DNA of 64,000 bases from an uncultured Winogradskyella sp. (GTDB lineage: Bacteria > Bacteroidota > Bacteroidia > Flavobacteriales > Flavobacteriaceae): the NCBI RefSeq assembly GCF_947501905.1, contig NZ_CANMXL010000003.1, positions 496,001 to 560,000 on the forward strand. Reading direction: 5' to 3'. The notes under the pieces are model-generated. The model worked only from the letters and a program-made list of their open reading frames with translations. It was not told the DNA's origin and ran no database searches. Shown piece after piece: positions 41,611 to 50,027 of the stretch. Position 1 is the first letter of the stretch, and each line of letters starts with the position of its first letter. Both the position numbers and the translations under genes were made by a program.

Positions 41611-41686
41611 CTCAAAAAAGGGGTGCTGTAAAAAGCTGAGATCATACCCATAGAACCTGGGCAGGTAATGCTGCTAAGGAAATTTT
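41611..41686 (+). ncRNA. TPP riboswitch (THI element)
   Basis: The conserved THI core is unmistakable: GGGGTGCT at the 5' side, GCTGAGAT (41635-41642), ATACCC (41644-41649), GAACCTG (41653-41659), GGTAATGCTG (41664-41673) and AAGGAAA at the 3' side. It binds thiamine pyrophosphate and lowers expression of the downstream TonB-dependent receptor when the vitamin is plentiful. About 100 bases separate it from the start codon, partly filled by a dispersed repeat. Confidence 0.95.
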
Positions 41687-41693
41687 AATAGCT

Positions 41694-41722
41694 TGTCATG
41701 CAGAACTCGTTTCAGCATCTCA
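41694..41722 (+). repeat. Palindromic flavobacterial repeat in the riboswitch leader
   Basis: TGTCATGCAGAACTCGTTTC followed by AGCATCTCA. The ATGCAGAA/TTCAGCAT arms pair with one mismatch. It belongs to the same style of element as the pair at 19423 and the hairpin at 44528. Sitting between aptamer and start codon, it may act in the expression platform. Confidence 0.5.
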
Positions 41723-41787
41723 TGCTCAAACCAATTATTAACAAAGAATAATTACCTCTTTTTATTCGATTATTAGTTATAGTCGTA

Positions 41788-43971
41788 ATGAAAAATTTAT
41801 TCACTTTTATCTGCTTAGGGATTATTTCTCTAGCATCATTTTCTCAAGAAAAAGCACAGGATTCAACAAAAACCGAAAAATTAGAAGCTGTCCTAATTAA
41901 AGCTGTTCGTGTAAAAGCTAATTCTTCAATAACACATTCTAACTTAAAAAAAGAGCAATTAGCTAAGCGTAATTTAGGTCAGGATATAGCAACCCAACTT
42001 AAATTTTTACCATCTGTTGTTACAACTTCAGATGCAGGGGCTGGAATTGGTTACACAGGCTTTAGAGTGCGTGGTACTGCAAATCAAGGTATTAATGTAA
42101 CTATTAACGGTATTCCATATAACGATGCAGAAAGTGCAACAACGTTTTTTGTGAATTTACAAGATTTTACATCTTCTGTAGAGAGTCTTCAGTTGCAGCG
42201 AGGAGTAGGTACATCAACTAATGGCCCAGCAGCTTTTGGTGCAAGCTTAAATATCTTAACAGATGTTGATTCTGATGAGGCAAGTGCGAGTACATCACAC
42301 TCAATAGGGTCTTTTAATACAAGACGTCATAATGTTAAGTTTAGTACGGGGCTATTAAATGACCATTTTATATTTTCTGGTAGATTGTCACAGATTACGT
42401 CTGATGGTTATATAGATAGAGCTACTTCAGATTTAAAATCCTATTACCTACAAGGCGCTTATAAGGATGATAATACATTGGTTAAAGCAATACATTTTGC
42501 AGGTAGTGAAGTTACATACCAATCTTGGTTTGGTGTAGATAGAGCTACTGCAATTAATAATCCAACGTTTAATCCGGCTGGAGCTATTCTAGATGACCAA
42601 GGAGATATAGTCGGATTTCATAACAATCAAGTAGACGATTACAAACAAGATCACTATCAATTGCATTGGGCACAACGTTACAATAATAATTGGAGCTCAA
42701 ATGTAAGCTTCAATTATACCTATGGTCGTGGGTTCTTTGAAGAATATGAAAATGATGATGACCTGGCTTTTTATGGCTTATCACCAGTTCAAATAGGAGG
42801 TGAAACTATTACAACTTCAGATATAGTAAGAAGACGTTGGTTAGATAATGATTTTTATGTGTTATCGGGAAATGTGAACTATAAAGACAACCAATTTGAT
42901 GTGACTTCAGGCTTATTTTACAGTACATATGAAGGCGACCATTTTGGAGAAGTTATCTGGTCTCGTTTTGCTAGCGATTCTGAATTGGGAGACCGTTATT
43001 ACTTTGGTGTAGGTAAAAAGAATGAATTTTCAACCTTCGCAAAAGCTGATTATAGATTAAATGAAAAATGGCAATTTTATTTAGACCTACAAGGTAGATT
43101 TGTTGATTACTCAACAACTGGGCAGAACTCAGATGTTGCTGATTTTATTGTGGACGAAAACTTCAATTTCTTTAATCCAAAATTTGGAGCAAGTTTTAAA
43201 CTAAACGATAAGAATCATTTATATGCTTCGTTTGCTAGAGCTCATAGAGAACCAAATAGAACAGATTTTGAAAATGGAAGCCCACGCCCAGAACGCTTAG
43301 ACGATATTGAGATAGGTTGGAGACATAATTCAGAAAAATTAGCCTTAAATATTAATGGCTTCTATATGGATTATAACGACCAACTAGTACTTACAGGTGC
43401 TTTAGATGGGTCGGGTGCACCAATACGTGCTAATAGTGGTAGTAGTTATCGATTAGGAGTTGAGATTGATGCTAATCTAGCTATTACTTCAAAGCTAAAT
43501 ATACAGCCAAATATTGCTTTGAGTGCTAATAAAAATCGAGATTTTTTCTTTCAACGTGATGGCGTATTAACAAATTTAGGTAATACAGATATTTCGTTCT
43601 CTCCAAACCTTATTATAGGTAATACAATAGCTTATAGGCCTACAAAAGAGTTGTATTTAGCGTTTTTGTCTAAACATGTTGGGGAGCAATATATGGGTAA
43701 TATTGATAATGAAGCCTCTTTATTAGAGGCCTTTTTTGTAAATGATTTTAATGCTACTTATAATTGGAAAGTAAATTCATTTATTGATAACGTTGACATT
43801 TCGTTATTGGTTAACAATATTTTTAATGAAAAGTATATCTCAAACGGGTATTTTGGTTCGTTTGATTTTGCTGACCCCTCAAGTACAACAGGTGTCACGA
43901 CAGGGTTTTTCTCGGGCTTCTACCCTCAAGCGACAACTAACTTTTTATTGGGTGTAACGCTTAATTTTTAG
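41788..43971 (+). CDS. TonB-dependent receptor, probably for thiamine
   Basis: A 727-residue outer-membrane importer. Signal peptide MKNLFTFICLGIISLASFSQ; a TonB-box-like stretch and plug domain (about 40-160) with GYTGFRVRGTANQGINVTIN, GIPYNDAES and VESLQLQRGVGTSTNG. A 22-strand barrel ends in NFLLGVTLNF. It lacks the CarboxypepD_reg N-domain of SusC-type receptors. The TPP riboswitch directly upstream identifies the cargo as thiamine or a precursor. It shares a 4-base double stop with the convergent lipoprotein gene. Confidence 0.93.
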   Translation: MKNLFTFICLGIISLASFSQEKAQDSTKTEKLEAVLIKAVRVKANSSITHSNLKKEQLAKRNLGQDIATQLKFLPSVVTTSDAGAGIGYTGFRVRGTANQGINVTINGIPYNDAESATTFFVNLQDFTSSVESLQLQRGVGTSTNGPAAFGASLNILTDVDSDEASASTSHSIGSFNTRRHNVKFSTGLLNDHFIFSGRLSQITSDGYIDRATSDLKSYYLQGAYKDDNTLVKAIHFAGSEVTYQSWFGVDRATAINNPTFNPAGAILDDQGDIVGFHNNQVDDYKQDHYQLHWAQRYNNNWSSNVSFNYTYGRGFFEEYENDDDLAFYGLSPVQIGGETITTSDIVRRRWLDNDFYVLSGNVNYKDNQFDVTSGLFYSTYEGDHFGEVIWSRFASDSELGDRYYFGVGKKNEFSTFAKADYRLNEKWQFYLDLQGRFVDYSTTGQNSDVADFIVDENFNFFNPKFGASFKLNDKNHLYASFARAHREPNRTDFENGSPRPERLDDIEIGWRHNSEKLALNINGFYMDYNDQLVLTGALDGSGAPIRANSGSSYRLGVEIDANLAITSKLNIQPNIALSANKNRDFFFQRDGVLTNLGNTDISFSPNLIIGNTIAYRPTKELYLAFLSKHVGEQYMGNIDNEASLLEAFFVNDFNATYNWKVNSFIDNVDISLLVNNIFNEKYISNGYFGSFDFADPSSTTGVTTGFFSGFYPQATTNFLLGVTLNF

Positions 43972-44399
43972 TTAGTAATTAAATATTGGTTATTTCCAAC
44001 AAACTCAACCCTGTACGGTAATAATGTGCAGGGTTCTGGGTCTTGACCTAGATTCTGTCCAGATAAAAGCTCATATTCATTAGCATCTTCGCAGCCACAA
44101 GTTGCAGTAAGTGCATTGACTGAAAGTAAAGAGCAGTTAGAAAATGCATGATTAGGGTCGGCACCATCCCAAGCACGTAATGTTTCACTACCTGTTCTTG
44201 CTATTATAATACCACCATTACCTTGGCCTTCAAGTCTTACAGAATTTCCAGTAAATTGTAATTGACTAAACTGTGGTAAATTGAGATTCACAGTGACATT
44301 AACATTAACGTTAAGCAAAAAATTACAATTATTAGGGTTGTTATTACTACTGCATCCAAAAGTAAGAACGCACAGAGATAATATTAAGAACTTTTTCAT
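43968..44399 (-). CDS. Lipoprotein with degenerate Rieske-like domain
   Basis: A 143-residue exported protein; the lipobox is LTFGC. The C-terminal half, AWDGADPNHAFSNCSLL then TATCGCEDANEYELLSGQ, has the spacing of a Rieske domain (CxH ... CxCHGSxF). The His and most Cys ligands of the 2Fe-2S cluster are replaced, so cluster binding is doubtful. An extra Cys pair (NCS, CGC, EPC) may form disulfides. The N-terminal part has an Asn/Val repeat (LLNVNVNVTVNLNL). Function unknown. It is convergent with the thiamine receptor, overlapping four bases. Confidence 0.6.
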   Translation of the reverse strand: MKKFLILSLCVLTFGCSSNNNPNNCNFLLNVNVNVTVNLNLPQFSQLQFTGNSVRLEGQGNGGIIIARTGSETLRAWDGADPNHAFSNCSLLSVNALTATCGCEDANEYELLSGQNLGQDPEPCTLLPYRVEFVGNNQYLITN

Positions 44400-44488
44400 A
44401 GCAATATTTCAAAAAGTGTAAGAGTTAAACTTTATTAGTTTCCTTTTGCCGCAATTTACAATAATTAAGACATCCCATAAATATTTTA

Positions 44489-44496
44489 TATATTTG
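44489..44496 (+). promoter_or_regulatory. -7 promoter element for greA
   Basis: TATATTTG, an exact TAnnTTTG match 75 bases before the greA ATG. No good -33 TTG is visible. It places the hairpin at 44528-44547 inside the transcribed leader. Confidence 0.5.
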
Positions 44497-44527
44497 TATA
44501 GTTGTCTCGTGAAAGCGGGATTTTTTT

Positions 44528-44552
44528 ATGCTGAAATTGTTCAGCATCTTTT
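44528..44552 (+). promoter_or_regulatory. Hairpin in the greA leader (possible attenuator)
   Basis: ATGCTGAA-ATTG-TTCAGCAT forms an 8-bp perfect stem followed by CTTTTATTT. No plus-strand gene ends nearby, so it is not an upstream gene's terminator. It may attenuate greA or be a copy of the dispersed palindrome seen at 41694. Confidence 0.5.
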
Positions 44553-44570
44553 ATTTAAAACGAATGAGTT

Positions 44571-45044
44571 ATGAGTAAAGTATCTTATTACACAGCCGAA
44601 GGATTAAAAAAATTAAGAGAAGAATTAAATCACTTAAAAGATATAGAACGGCCTAAAGCTTCTCAAGCTATTGCAGAAGCCAGAGACAAAGGTGATTTAA
44701 GTGAAAATGCAGAATACGATGCAGCTAAAGAAGCACAAGGGATGCTGGAGATGAAAATTTCTAAAATGGAAGAAACCTTAGCAAATGCTCGTGTTATTGA
44801 TGAGTCGCAACTAGATACATCTAAAGTTTTGGCGCTGTCTATAGTAAAGATTAAAAACCAAACAAACGGTATGGAAATGACCTATACTTTGGTAGCTGAA
44901 AGTGAAGCAGATTTGGCTTCTGGGAAAATATCAGTAAACTCACCAATTGGTAAAGGCCTTTTAGGTAAATCTGTTGGTGATGTTGCTGAAATACAAGTCC
45001 CAAATGGTATCATGAAGTTTGATATTCTTGAGATTTCGAGATAA
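44571..45044 (+). CDS. greA: Transcription elongation factor GreA
   Basis: Rescues backtracked RNA polymerase by stimulating transcript cleavage; 157 residues. The N-terminal coiled coil carries YYTAEGLKKLREELNHL, the acidic tip region GDLSENAEYDAAKEAQGM, and the C-terminal FKBP-like domain ends SPIGKGLLGKSVGDVAEIQVPNG in part. A -7 element and leader hairpin lie upstream, and a strong terminator follows. Confidence 0.97.
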   Translation: MSKVSYYTAEGLKKLREELNHLKDIERPKASQAIAEARDKGDLSENAEYDAAKEAQGMLEMKISKMEETLANARVIDESQLDTSKVLALSIVKIKNQTNGMEMTYTLVAESEADLASGKISVNSPIGKGLLGKSVGDVAEIQVPNGIMKFDILEISR

Positions 45045-45066
45045 TAAAGATTACAAAACATATTTT

Positions 45067-45105
45067 AAGATTCCTGTTTATAGCTTTAAGCAGGAATCTT
45101 TTATA
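45067..45105 (+). terminator. Terminator of greA
   Basis: AAGATTCCTGTTT (45067-45079) pairs with AAGCAGGAATCTT (45088-45100), one G-U, loop of eight, followed by TTATATTT. Confidence 0.82.
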
Positions 45106-45130
45106 TTTACATAACTAACCGCTAGTAATA

Positions 45131-45523
45131 ATGACTTCTATTTTCACTAAAATCATAAATGGAGAAATCCCATCTTATAAAGTTGCGGAAACTAAAGATT
45201 TTATAGCTTTTTTAGACATTAATCCAAATAGTAAAGGGCATACGCTTTGCGTCCCCAAAAAAGAGGTTAACAAGATTTTTGATTTAGATGAAGAGACTTA
45301 CGTAAACTTAATGGTGTTTTCTCGTCGTGTGGCGAAAGCTATAAAAAAGGCTGTGCCATGTGAACGTATTGGGATGTCAGTTATAGGCTTAGAAGTACCT
45401 CACGTACATGTACATTTAATACCATTGCATACAATGGAGGATGCTAGATTTGTCTCAAAACAGAACTTATCAAAAGATGAGTTTGAAGCAGTAGCAGCTT
45501 CAATAGCTACACATTTAGATTAA
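45131..45523 (+). CDS. HIT family nucleotide-binding protein
   Basis: A 130-residue histidine-triad hydrolase acting on nucleoside phosphoramidates or adenylates. It begins SIFTKIINGEIPSYKVAE and has the triad VPHVHVHLIPL near residue 95. DFIAFLDINPNSKGHTLCVP is also typical. It lies downstream of greA beyond a terminator. The stop shares four bases with the convergent gene. Confidence 0.94.
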   Translation: MTSIFTKIINGEIPSYKVAETKDFIAFLDINPNSKGHTLCVPKKEVNKIFDLDEETYVNLMVFSRRVAKAIKKAVPCERIGMSVIGLEVPHVHVHLIPLHTMEDARFVSKQNLSKDEFEAVAASIATHLD

Positions 45524-45876
45524 AATTTAATAATACCAAGCAGTACTAGTGCAATGGCTATAATTATTAATAGGTCTATTCCAATAAATATATAGCCAAA
45601 TGGTTTTAGCTTCCAAGATGTTTTCTTAGGTGTAATAGCACGTTCGTGGTACGCAACAACCCGCTCAATATCATCATTCCAACGCACAGGATAAATGGCG
45701 GTATTACAATTTTTGCAATGCATTTCGTGAGAAGTATCGCTTGTAATAGCCTTAAAGAAGATATTATCTGTAATTCTTTGTTTAAACGTAAGTTGCAAAC
45801 TTCCATTACTATAACATTCGGGACAGTTGTTATTTAGTTGAAACTCTTTTAATGTAAAATAATTTGACGCTTTCAT
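45520..45876 (-). CDS. Small zinc-ribbon membrane protein
   Basis: A 118-residue protein with two Cys pairs, CPEC (residues 18-21) and CKNC (about 54-57), forming a probable zinc ribbon. A single C-terminal transmembrane helix (FGYIFIGIDLLIIIAIALVL) follows. It begins ten bases after the histidine-kinase stop on the same strand and is probably co-transcribed with it. I do not recognise a named family. The ribbon would sit in the cytoplasm if the short tail is outside. Confidence 0.72.
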   Translation of the reverse strand: MKASNYFTLKEFQLNNNCPECYSNGSLQLTFKQRITDNIFFKAITSDTSHEMHCKNCNTAIYPVRWNDDIERVVAYHERAITPKKTSWKLKPFGYIFIGIDLLIIIAIALVLLGIIKF

Positions 45877-45886
45877 AACTCTAGTC

Positions 45887-47107
45887 TTAGATATGCTTTT
45901 TTAGAGCAATTTGAAAAGTAGTGCCTTTATTTAGTTCGGATTGAATGACTTTTATTTTACCATTATGGTAATCTTCGATTATCCGTTTAGATAATGATAA
46001 GCCTAAACCCCAACCACGTTTTTTAGTTGTGTAACCTGGTTCAAAAATAGTTTGCCATTGACTTTTGGGAATGCCTTTTCCTGTATCAGTTATTTGTATC
46101 ATAACCTGCTTTTCTTTTTCAATAAGCTTTAAGGTTAATTTACCTTTACCTTTCATGGCATCGATAGCATTTTTCACCAAGTTCTCTATAGTCCAGCTAT
46201 AAAGTTGCTCATTAAATTTTACTTTTATTTCTTTTTCAGGGATTTCTATATCAAATTCTATAAGCTTGGAGGTTCTTGATTGTAAGTAAGAAAATGAGTT
46301 TCTGGTTTCAGAAACAATATCATTAGTTTTTAATTCAGGGACAGAGCCTATTTTACTAAAACGTTCTGTGATGGTTTTAAGGCGGTCTACATCTTTTTCC
46401 ATTTCAACAATGTAGTCTGGATTGACATTTTCAGACTTTAATATTTCTGTCCAACCCACTAATGAGGATAATGGTGTTCCTATTTGATGTGCTGTTTCTT
46501 TAGCCATACCAGTCCAAAGTTTGTTTTGTTCAGCTGTTTTAGAGCTTCGGTAAAAAAAGTAAACTACTGCAGCAAAAAGGAGAATTATTAATAATAAGGC
46601 TAAAGGATAGTATTTAAGATTATTTAGTAAGGGCGAATTTCCGTAATAAAGAGTTTGCTCTAAATCTTCCATAACTAATGGCTGATTCTCTCTCTGGAAT
46701 TTTAAAATTAATCGGTCTTTATGGGTTTCTACATATTTAGCATCAATACTATCATTAAATATTTTTGCTAGTTCATTTTCTTCGGTAAGCCTAGGTTTAC
46801 CGAAAATGTTTCTATGATTAATGATGTTTTTATCAGCATCTACGAGTATCATCGGAGCTGTGATATTTGTCTCTAAAACTATGTAATCTACAACCTCATT
46901 AATACTTAAGTCTTCTCCAGAATTTGTTAATGTTGTAACATATTCAGAGTAAGCGACAGTCCAGTTCTTCATTTTTGAACGTTCTTCAGACTTAAAATGT
47001 TGGAAAAACACATATGTATTCCATAGGATTAAGGATACAATGACAAAAGATGAAATAATTATAATCCAACGGATTACATTTCTGTTAAGATGTAGACGAC
47101 GCATCAA
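45887..47107 (-). CDS. Membrane sensor histidine kinase
   Basis: A 406-residue kinase with two membrane helices (about 12-32 and 167-187) enclosing a 130-residue periplasmic sensor with no recognised fold. The dimerisation domain has MAKETAHQIGTPLSSLVGW with phospho-acceptor His207. The ATPase domain has the N box NLVKNAIDAM, G1 DTGKGIP and G2 GWGLGLSLSKRI. No response regulator gene is adjacent; the neighbour is the zinc-ribbon membrane protein. The HQIGTPLS box is characteristic of a Bacteroidota kinase group. Confidence 0.93.
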   Translation of the reverse strand: MMRRLHLNRNVIRWIIIISSFVIVSLILWNTYVFFQHFKSEERSKMKNWTVAYSEYVTTLTNSGEDLSINEVVDYIVLETNITAPMILVDADKNIINHRNIFGKPRLTEENELAKIFNDSIDAKYVETHKDRLILKFQRENQPLVMEDLEQTLYYGNSPLLNNLKYYPLALLLIILLFAAVVYFFYRSSKTAEQNKLWTGMAKETAHQIGTPLSSLVGWTEILKSENVNPDYIVEMEKDVDRLKTITERFSKIGSVPELKTNDIVSETRNSFSYLQSRTSKLIEFDIEIPEKEIKVKFNEQLYSWTIENLVKNAIDAMKGKGKLTLKLIEKEKQVMIQITDTGKGIPKSQWQTIFEPGYTTKKRGWGLGLSLSKRIIEDYHNGKIKVIQSELNKGTTFQIALKKHI

Positions 47108-47202
47108 TAAGAATAGTTAATGGTTCTAAATATAATGCAATTCTGTAAATATTATTGTTTTCAAACCATAGGCAATTCATTTTATTACGTCTGTAATATG
47201 GT

Positions 47203-47210
47203 TATCTTTG
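47203..47210 (+). promoter_or_regulatory. -7 promoter element for the flavin reductase gene
   Basis: TATCTTTG, an exact TAnnTTTG match 17 bases before the ATG at 47228. It lies inside the longer open frame that starts at 47120, which argues that the longer frame's N-terminus is not translated. Confidence 0.55.
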
Positions 47211-47227
47211 ATAAAAATGAATTTTTT

Positions 47228-48127
<900 letters not shown>

Positions 48128-48131
48128 TAAA

Positions 48132-48509
48132 ATGGAAGTACAAGGAAGAATCAAAGTGATTGGCGAAACACAAACCTTTGGTAGTAATGGATTTAGAAAG
48201 CGTGAGCTTGTAGTAACTACAGAAGAACAATACCCACAACATATCATGGTAGAGTTTGTTCAGGACAAAACAGATTTATTGAATAGCTACCAAGTTGGAC
48301 AACAAGTAAAAGTAAATATCAACTTAAGAGGACGTGAATGGACAAACCCTCAAGGAGAAGTGAAGTATTTTAACTCCATTCAAGGATGGAGAATAGAAGC
48401 TTTACAATCTGAAGCTGCTCCAGCTGATATGCCACCGGTACCTCCAACAGCTGCATTTGAGCCTGCTACAGATTTAAATACAGAAGATCACGACGATTTA
48501 CCGTTCTAA
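48132..48509 (+). CDS. DUF3127 protein with SSB-like acidic tail
   Basis: A 125-residue protein with a predicted OB fold (MEVQGRIKVIGETQTFGSNG, FRKRELVVTTEEQYPQHIMV, GQQVKVNINLRGREWTNPQG). A Pro/Ala linker leads to the terminal DHDDLPF. The fold and the acidic-hydrophobic tail resemble single-stranded DNA-binding protein, whose DDIPF tip recruits repair enzymes. Known function: none. It starts four bases after the flavin reductase stop and is followed by a terminator. Confidence 0.85.
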   Translation: MEVQGRIKVIGETQTFGSNGFRKRELVVTTEEQYPQHIMVEFVQDKTDLLNSYQVGQQVKVNINLRGREWTNPQGEVKYFNSIQGWRIEALQSEAAPADMPPVPPTAAFEPATDLNTEDHDDLPF

Positions 48510-48530
48510 TTCAGAAAAAATAATCAATTA

Positions 48531-48565
48531 AAAAAGCCTGTTTTTTGAACAGGCTTTTTGGTTTT
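48531..48565 (+). terminator. Terminator after the DUF3127 gene
   Basis: AAAAAGCCTGTT (48531-48542) and AACAGGCTTTTT (48548-48559) around TTTTG, followed by GGTTTTATT. Strong rho-independent form. Confidence 0.88.
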
Positions 48566-48572
48566 ATTAAAA

Positions 48573-48597
48573 AAGTCCCGATTAAAAATCAGGACTT
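48573..48597 (-). terminator. Minus-strand terminator-like hairpin
   Basis: AAGTCCCGATT and AATCAGGACTT pair fully on the minus strand (one G-U) with a 3-base loop, followed there by TTTTT. No minus-strand gene ends here; the nearest upstream is tag (49396). It may block antisense read-through. Confidence 0.5.
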
Positions 48598-48741
48598 AAT
48601 ATTGTGGTTTTAGGTTTAACCTTTACGAACAAACTCAAAAAAAAGCAATGATGAACAAAATTCGTAACATAAAGGTTATATCAAATATGAGAAAAAAAGC
48701 TAATTTACCCAAGGTAATTGCCTGATTTAACACTAATAACA

Positions 48742-48763
48742 CCAACTATAACGTTATAGTTGG
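48742..48763. promoter_or_regulatory. 22-bp perfect palindrome just upstream of aat
   Basis: CCAACTATAA-CG-TTATAGTTGG in full self-complementarity, ending eight bases before the aat ATG. Candidate operator or mRNA hairpin that would hide the translation start. The other bases from 48510 to 48741 hold two terminators and AT-rich sequence. Confidence 0.6.
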
Positions 48764-48771
48764 GTGAAGAA

Positions 48772-49395
48772 ATGTATTTTTTAAACGATAAAATAGAATT
48801 TCCACACGTTTCTGAGGCTTCTGCCGATGGATTATTAGCTATAGGTGGTGATTTATCTTCAGAGCGATTATTGCATGCCTATAAAAACGGAATTTTCCCT
48901 TGGTTTGAAAAAGATGAGCCAATTTTGTGGTGGTCACCAGACCCAAGATTTGTTGTTTTTCCAGACGAACTTAAGGTGTCTAAAAGTATGAAGCAGTTGT
49001 TCAAAAAAAAGCAGTTTAAAGTGACTAAGAATAAAGCGTTCGAAGCTGTGATTTCTAATTGTGCAGCTGTCGTTCGTGAAGGGCAAGAGGGAACTTGGAT
49101 TACAGATGCCATGATTGAAGCTTATGTAAAATTACATAAACTTGGATATGCCACTTCTATTGAGGTATGGCAAGGTAAAGATTTAGTAGGTGGACTTTAT
49201 GGAGTAGATATTGGTAATAAAGTGTTTTGTGGCGAAAGTATGTTTACTAAAGTAAGTAATGCAAGTAAATATGGTTTTATAGATTTTATTCAATCTTCGG
49301 ACTATGATTTAATTGATTGCCAGTTACACACCAAACATCTTGAAAGTTTAGGTGGAAAACATATTTCAAGACAAGAGTTCTTAAAGTACATATAA
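48772..49395 (+). CDS. aat: Leucyl/phenylalanyl-tRNA--protein transferase
   Basis: Adds Leu or Phe to proteins with N-terminal Arg or Lys, tagging them for ClpAP in the N-degron pathway; 207 residues. Signature blocks: FPHVSEASADGLLAIGGDLS, AYKNGIFPWFEKDEPILWWS, PDPRFVVFP, GTWITDAMIEAYVKLHKLGY, GLYGVDIGNKVFCGESMF and DCQLHTKHLESLGGKHISR. An in-frame TTG four codons earlier lies within the palindrome; ATG at 48772 is preferred. It abuts the convergent tag gene without a gap. Confidence 0.95.
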   Translation: MYFLNDKIEFPHVSEASADGLLAIGGDLSSERLLHAYKNGIFPWFEKDEPILWWSPDPRFVVFPDELKVSKSMKQLFKKKQFKVTKNKAFEAVISNCAAVVREGQEGTWITDAMIEAYVKLHKLGYATSIEVWQGKDLVGGLYGVDIGNKVFCGESMFTKVSNASKYGFIDFIQSSDYDLIDCQLHTKHLESLGGKHISRQEFLKYI

Positions 49396-49959
49396 CTATA
49401 CTTCATTATACCTAAAACAAGAGACTTCATGGTCGTTAACCATTCCAGTAGCTTGCATGTGCGCATAAACGACAGTAGAGCCAACAAATTTAAAACCTCT
49501 TTTTTTTAAATCTTTACTCAATGCATCACTTAAAGGTGTATTTGCAGGCGCATCTTTATAGTTTTTAAAATTGTTTTTTATGGGTTTGTCATCAACAAAA
49601 CTCCAAATGTATTTTGTGAACGTACCAAACTCTTCTTGGACTTTTATAAATGCTTTTGCATTAGAAACTGTGGCATTAACTTTTAGCTTATTTCTAATGA
49701 TTCCTGCATCTTGGAGTAAGTCGGCAATTTTGTCTTCATCATAATTAGCTATTTTCTTGTAATCAAAATAATCAAAAGCTTTTCTGAAGTTTTCACGCTT
49801 ACGTAAAATGGTAATCCAACTTAATCCAGCTTGAAAGGTTTCTAAGATTAAAAATTCAAATAATTGATGGTCATCTCTCACAGGAACACCCCATTCATTA
49901 TCGTGATAAGCTTCATAAAGTGGGTCGCCAACGCACCAACCGCATCTGTGTTTTTCCAT
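49396..49959 (-). CDS. tag: DNA-3-methyladenine glycosylase I
   Basis: Excises 3-methyladenine; 187 residues. It starts MEKHRCGWCVGDPLYEAYHD. The zinc ligands Cys6, His19, His177 and Cys181 match the spacing of E. coli Tag (4, 17, 175, 179). The catalytic-pocket motif ETFQAGLSWITILRKR and FVGSTVVYAHMQATGMVNDH are intact. Its stop codon is directly adjacent to that of aat on the other strand. Confidence 0.96.
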   Translation of the reverse strand: MEKHRCGWCVGDPLYEAYHDNEWGVPVRDDHQLFEFLILETFQAGLSWITILRKRENFRKAFDYFDYKKIANYDEDKIADLLQDAGIIRNKLKVNATVSNAKAFIKVQEEFGTFTKYIWSFVDDKPIKNNFKNYKDAPANTPLSDALSKDLKKRGFKFVGSTVVYAHMQATGMVNDHEVSCFRYNEV

Positions 49960-50027
49960 AGTTGTAAGCTTTTAATAATTATACTACTAATGTAACAACT
50001 GTTGTACAATTTTGGGCAATAGAATTT

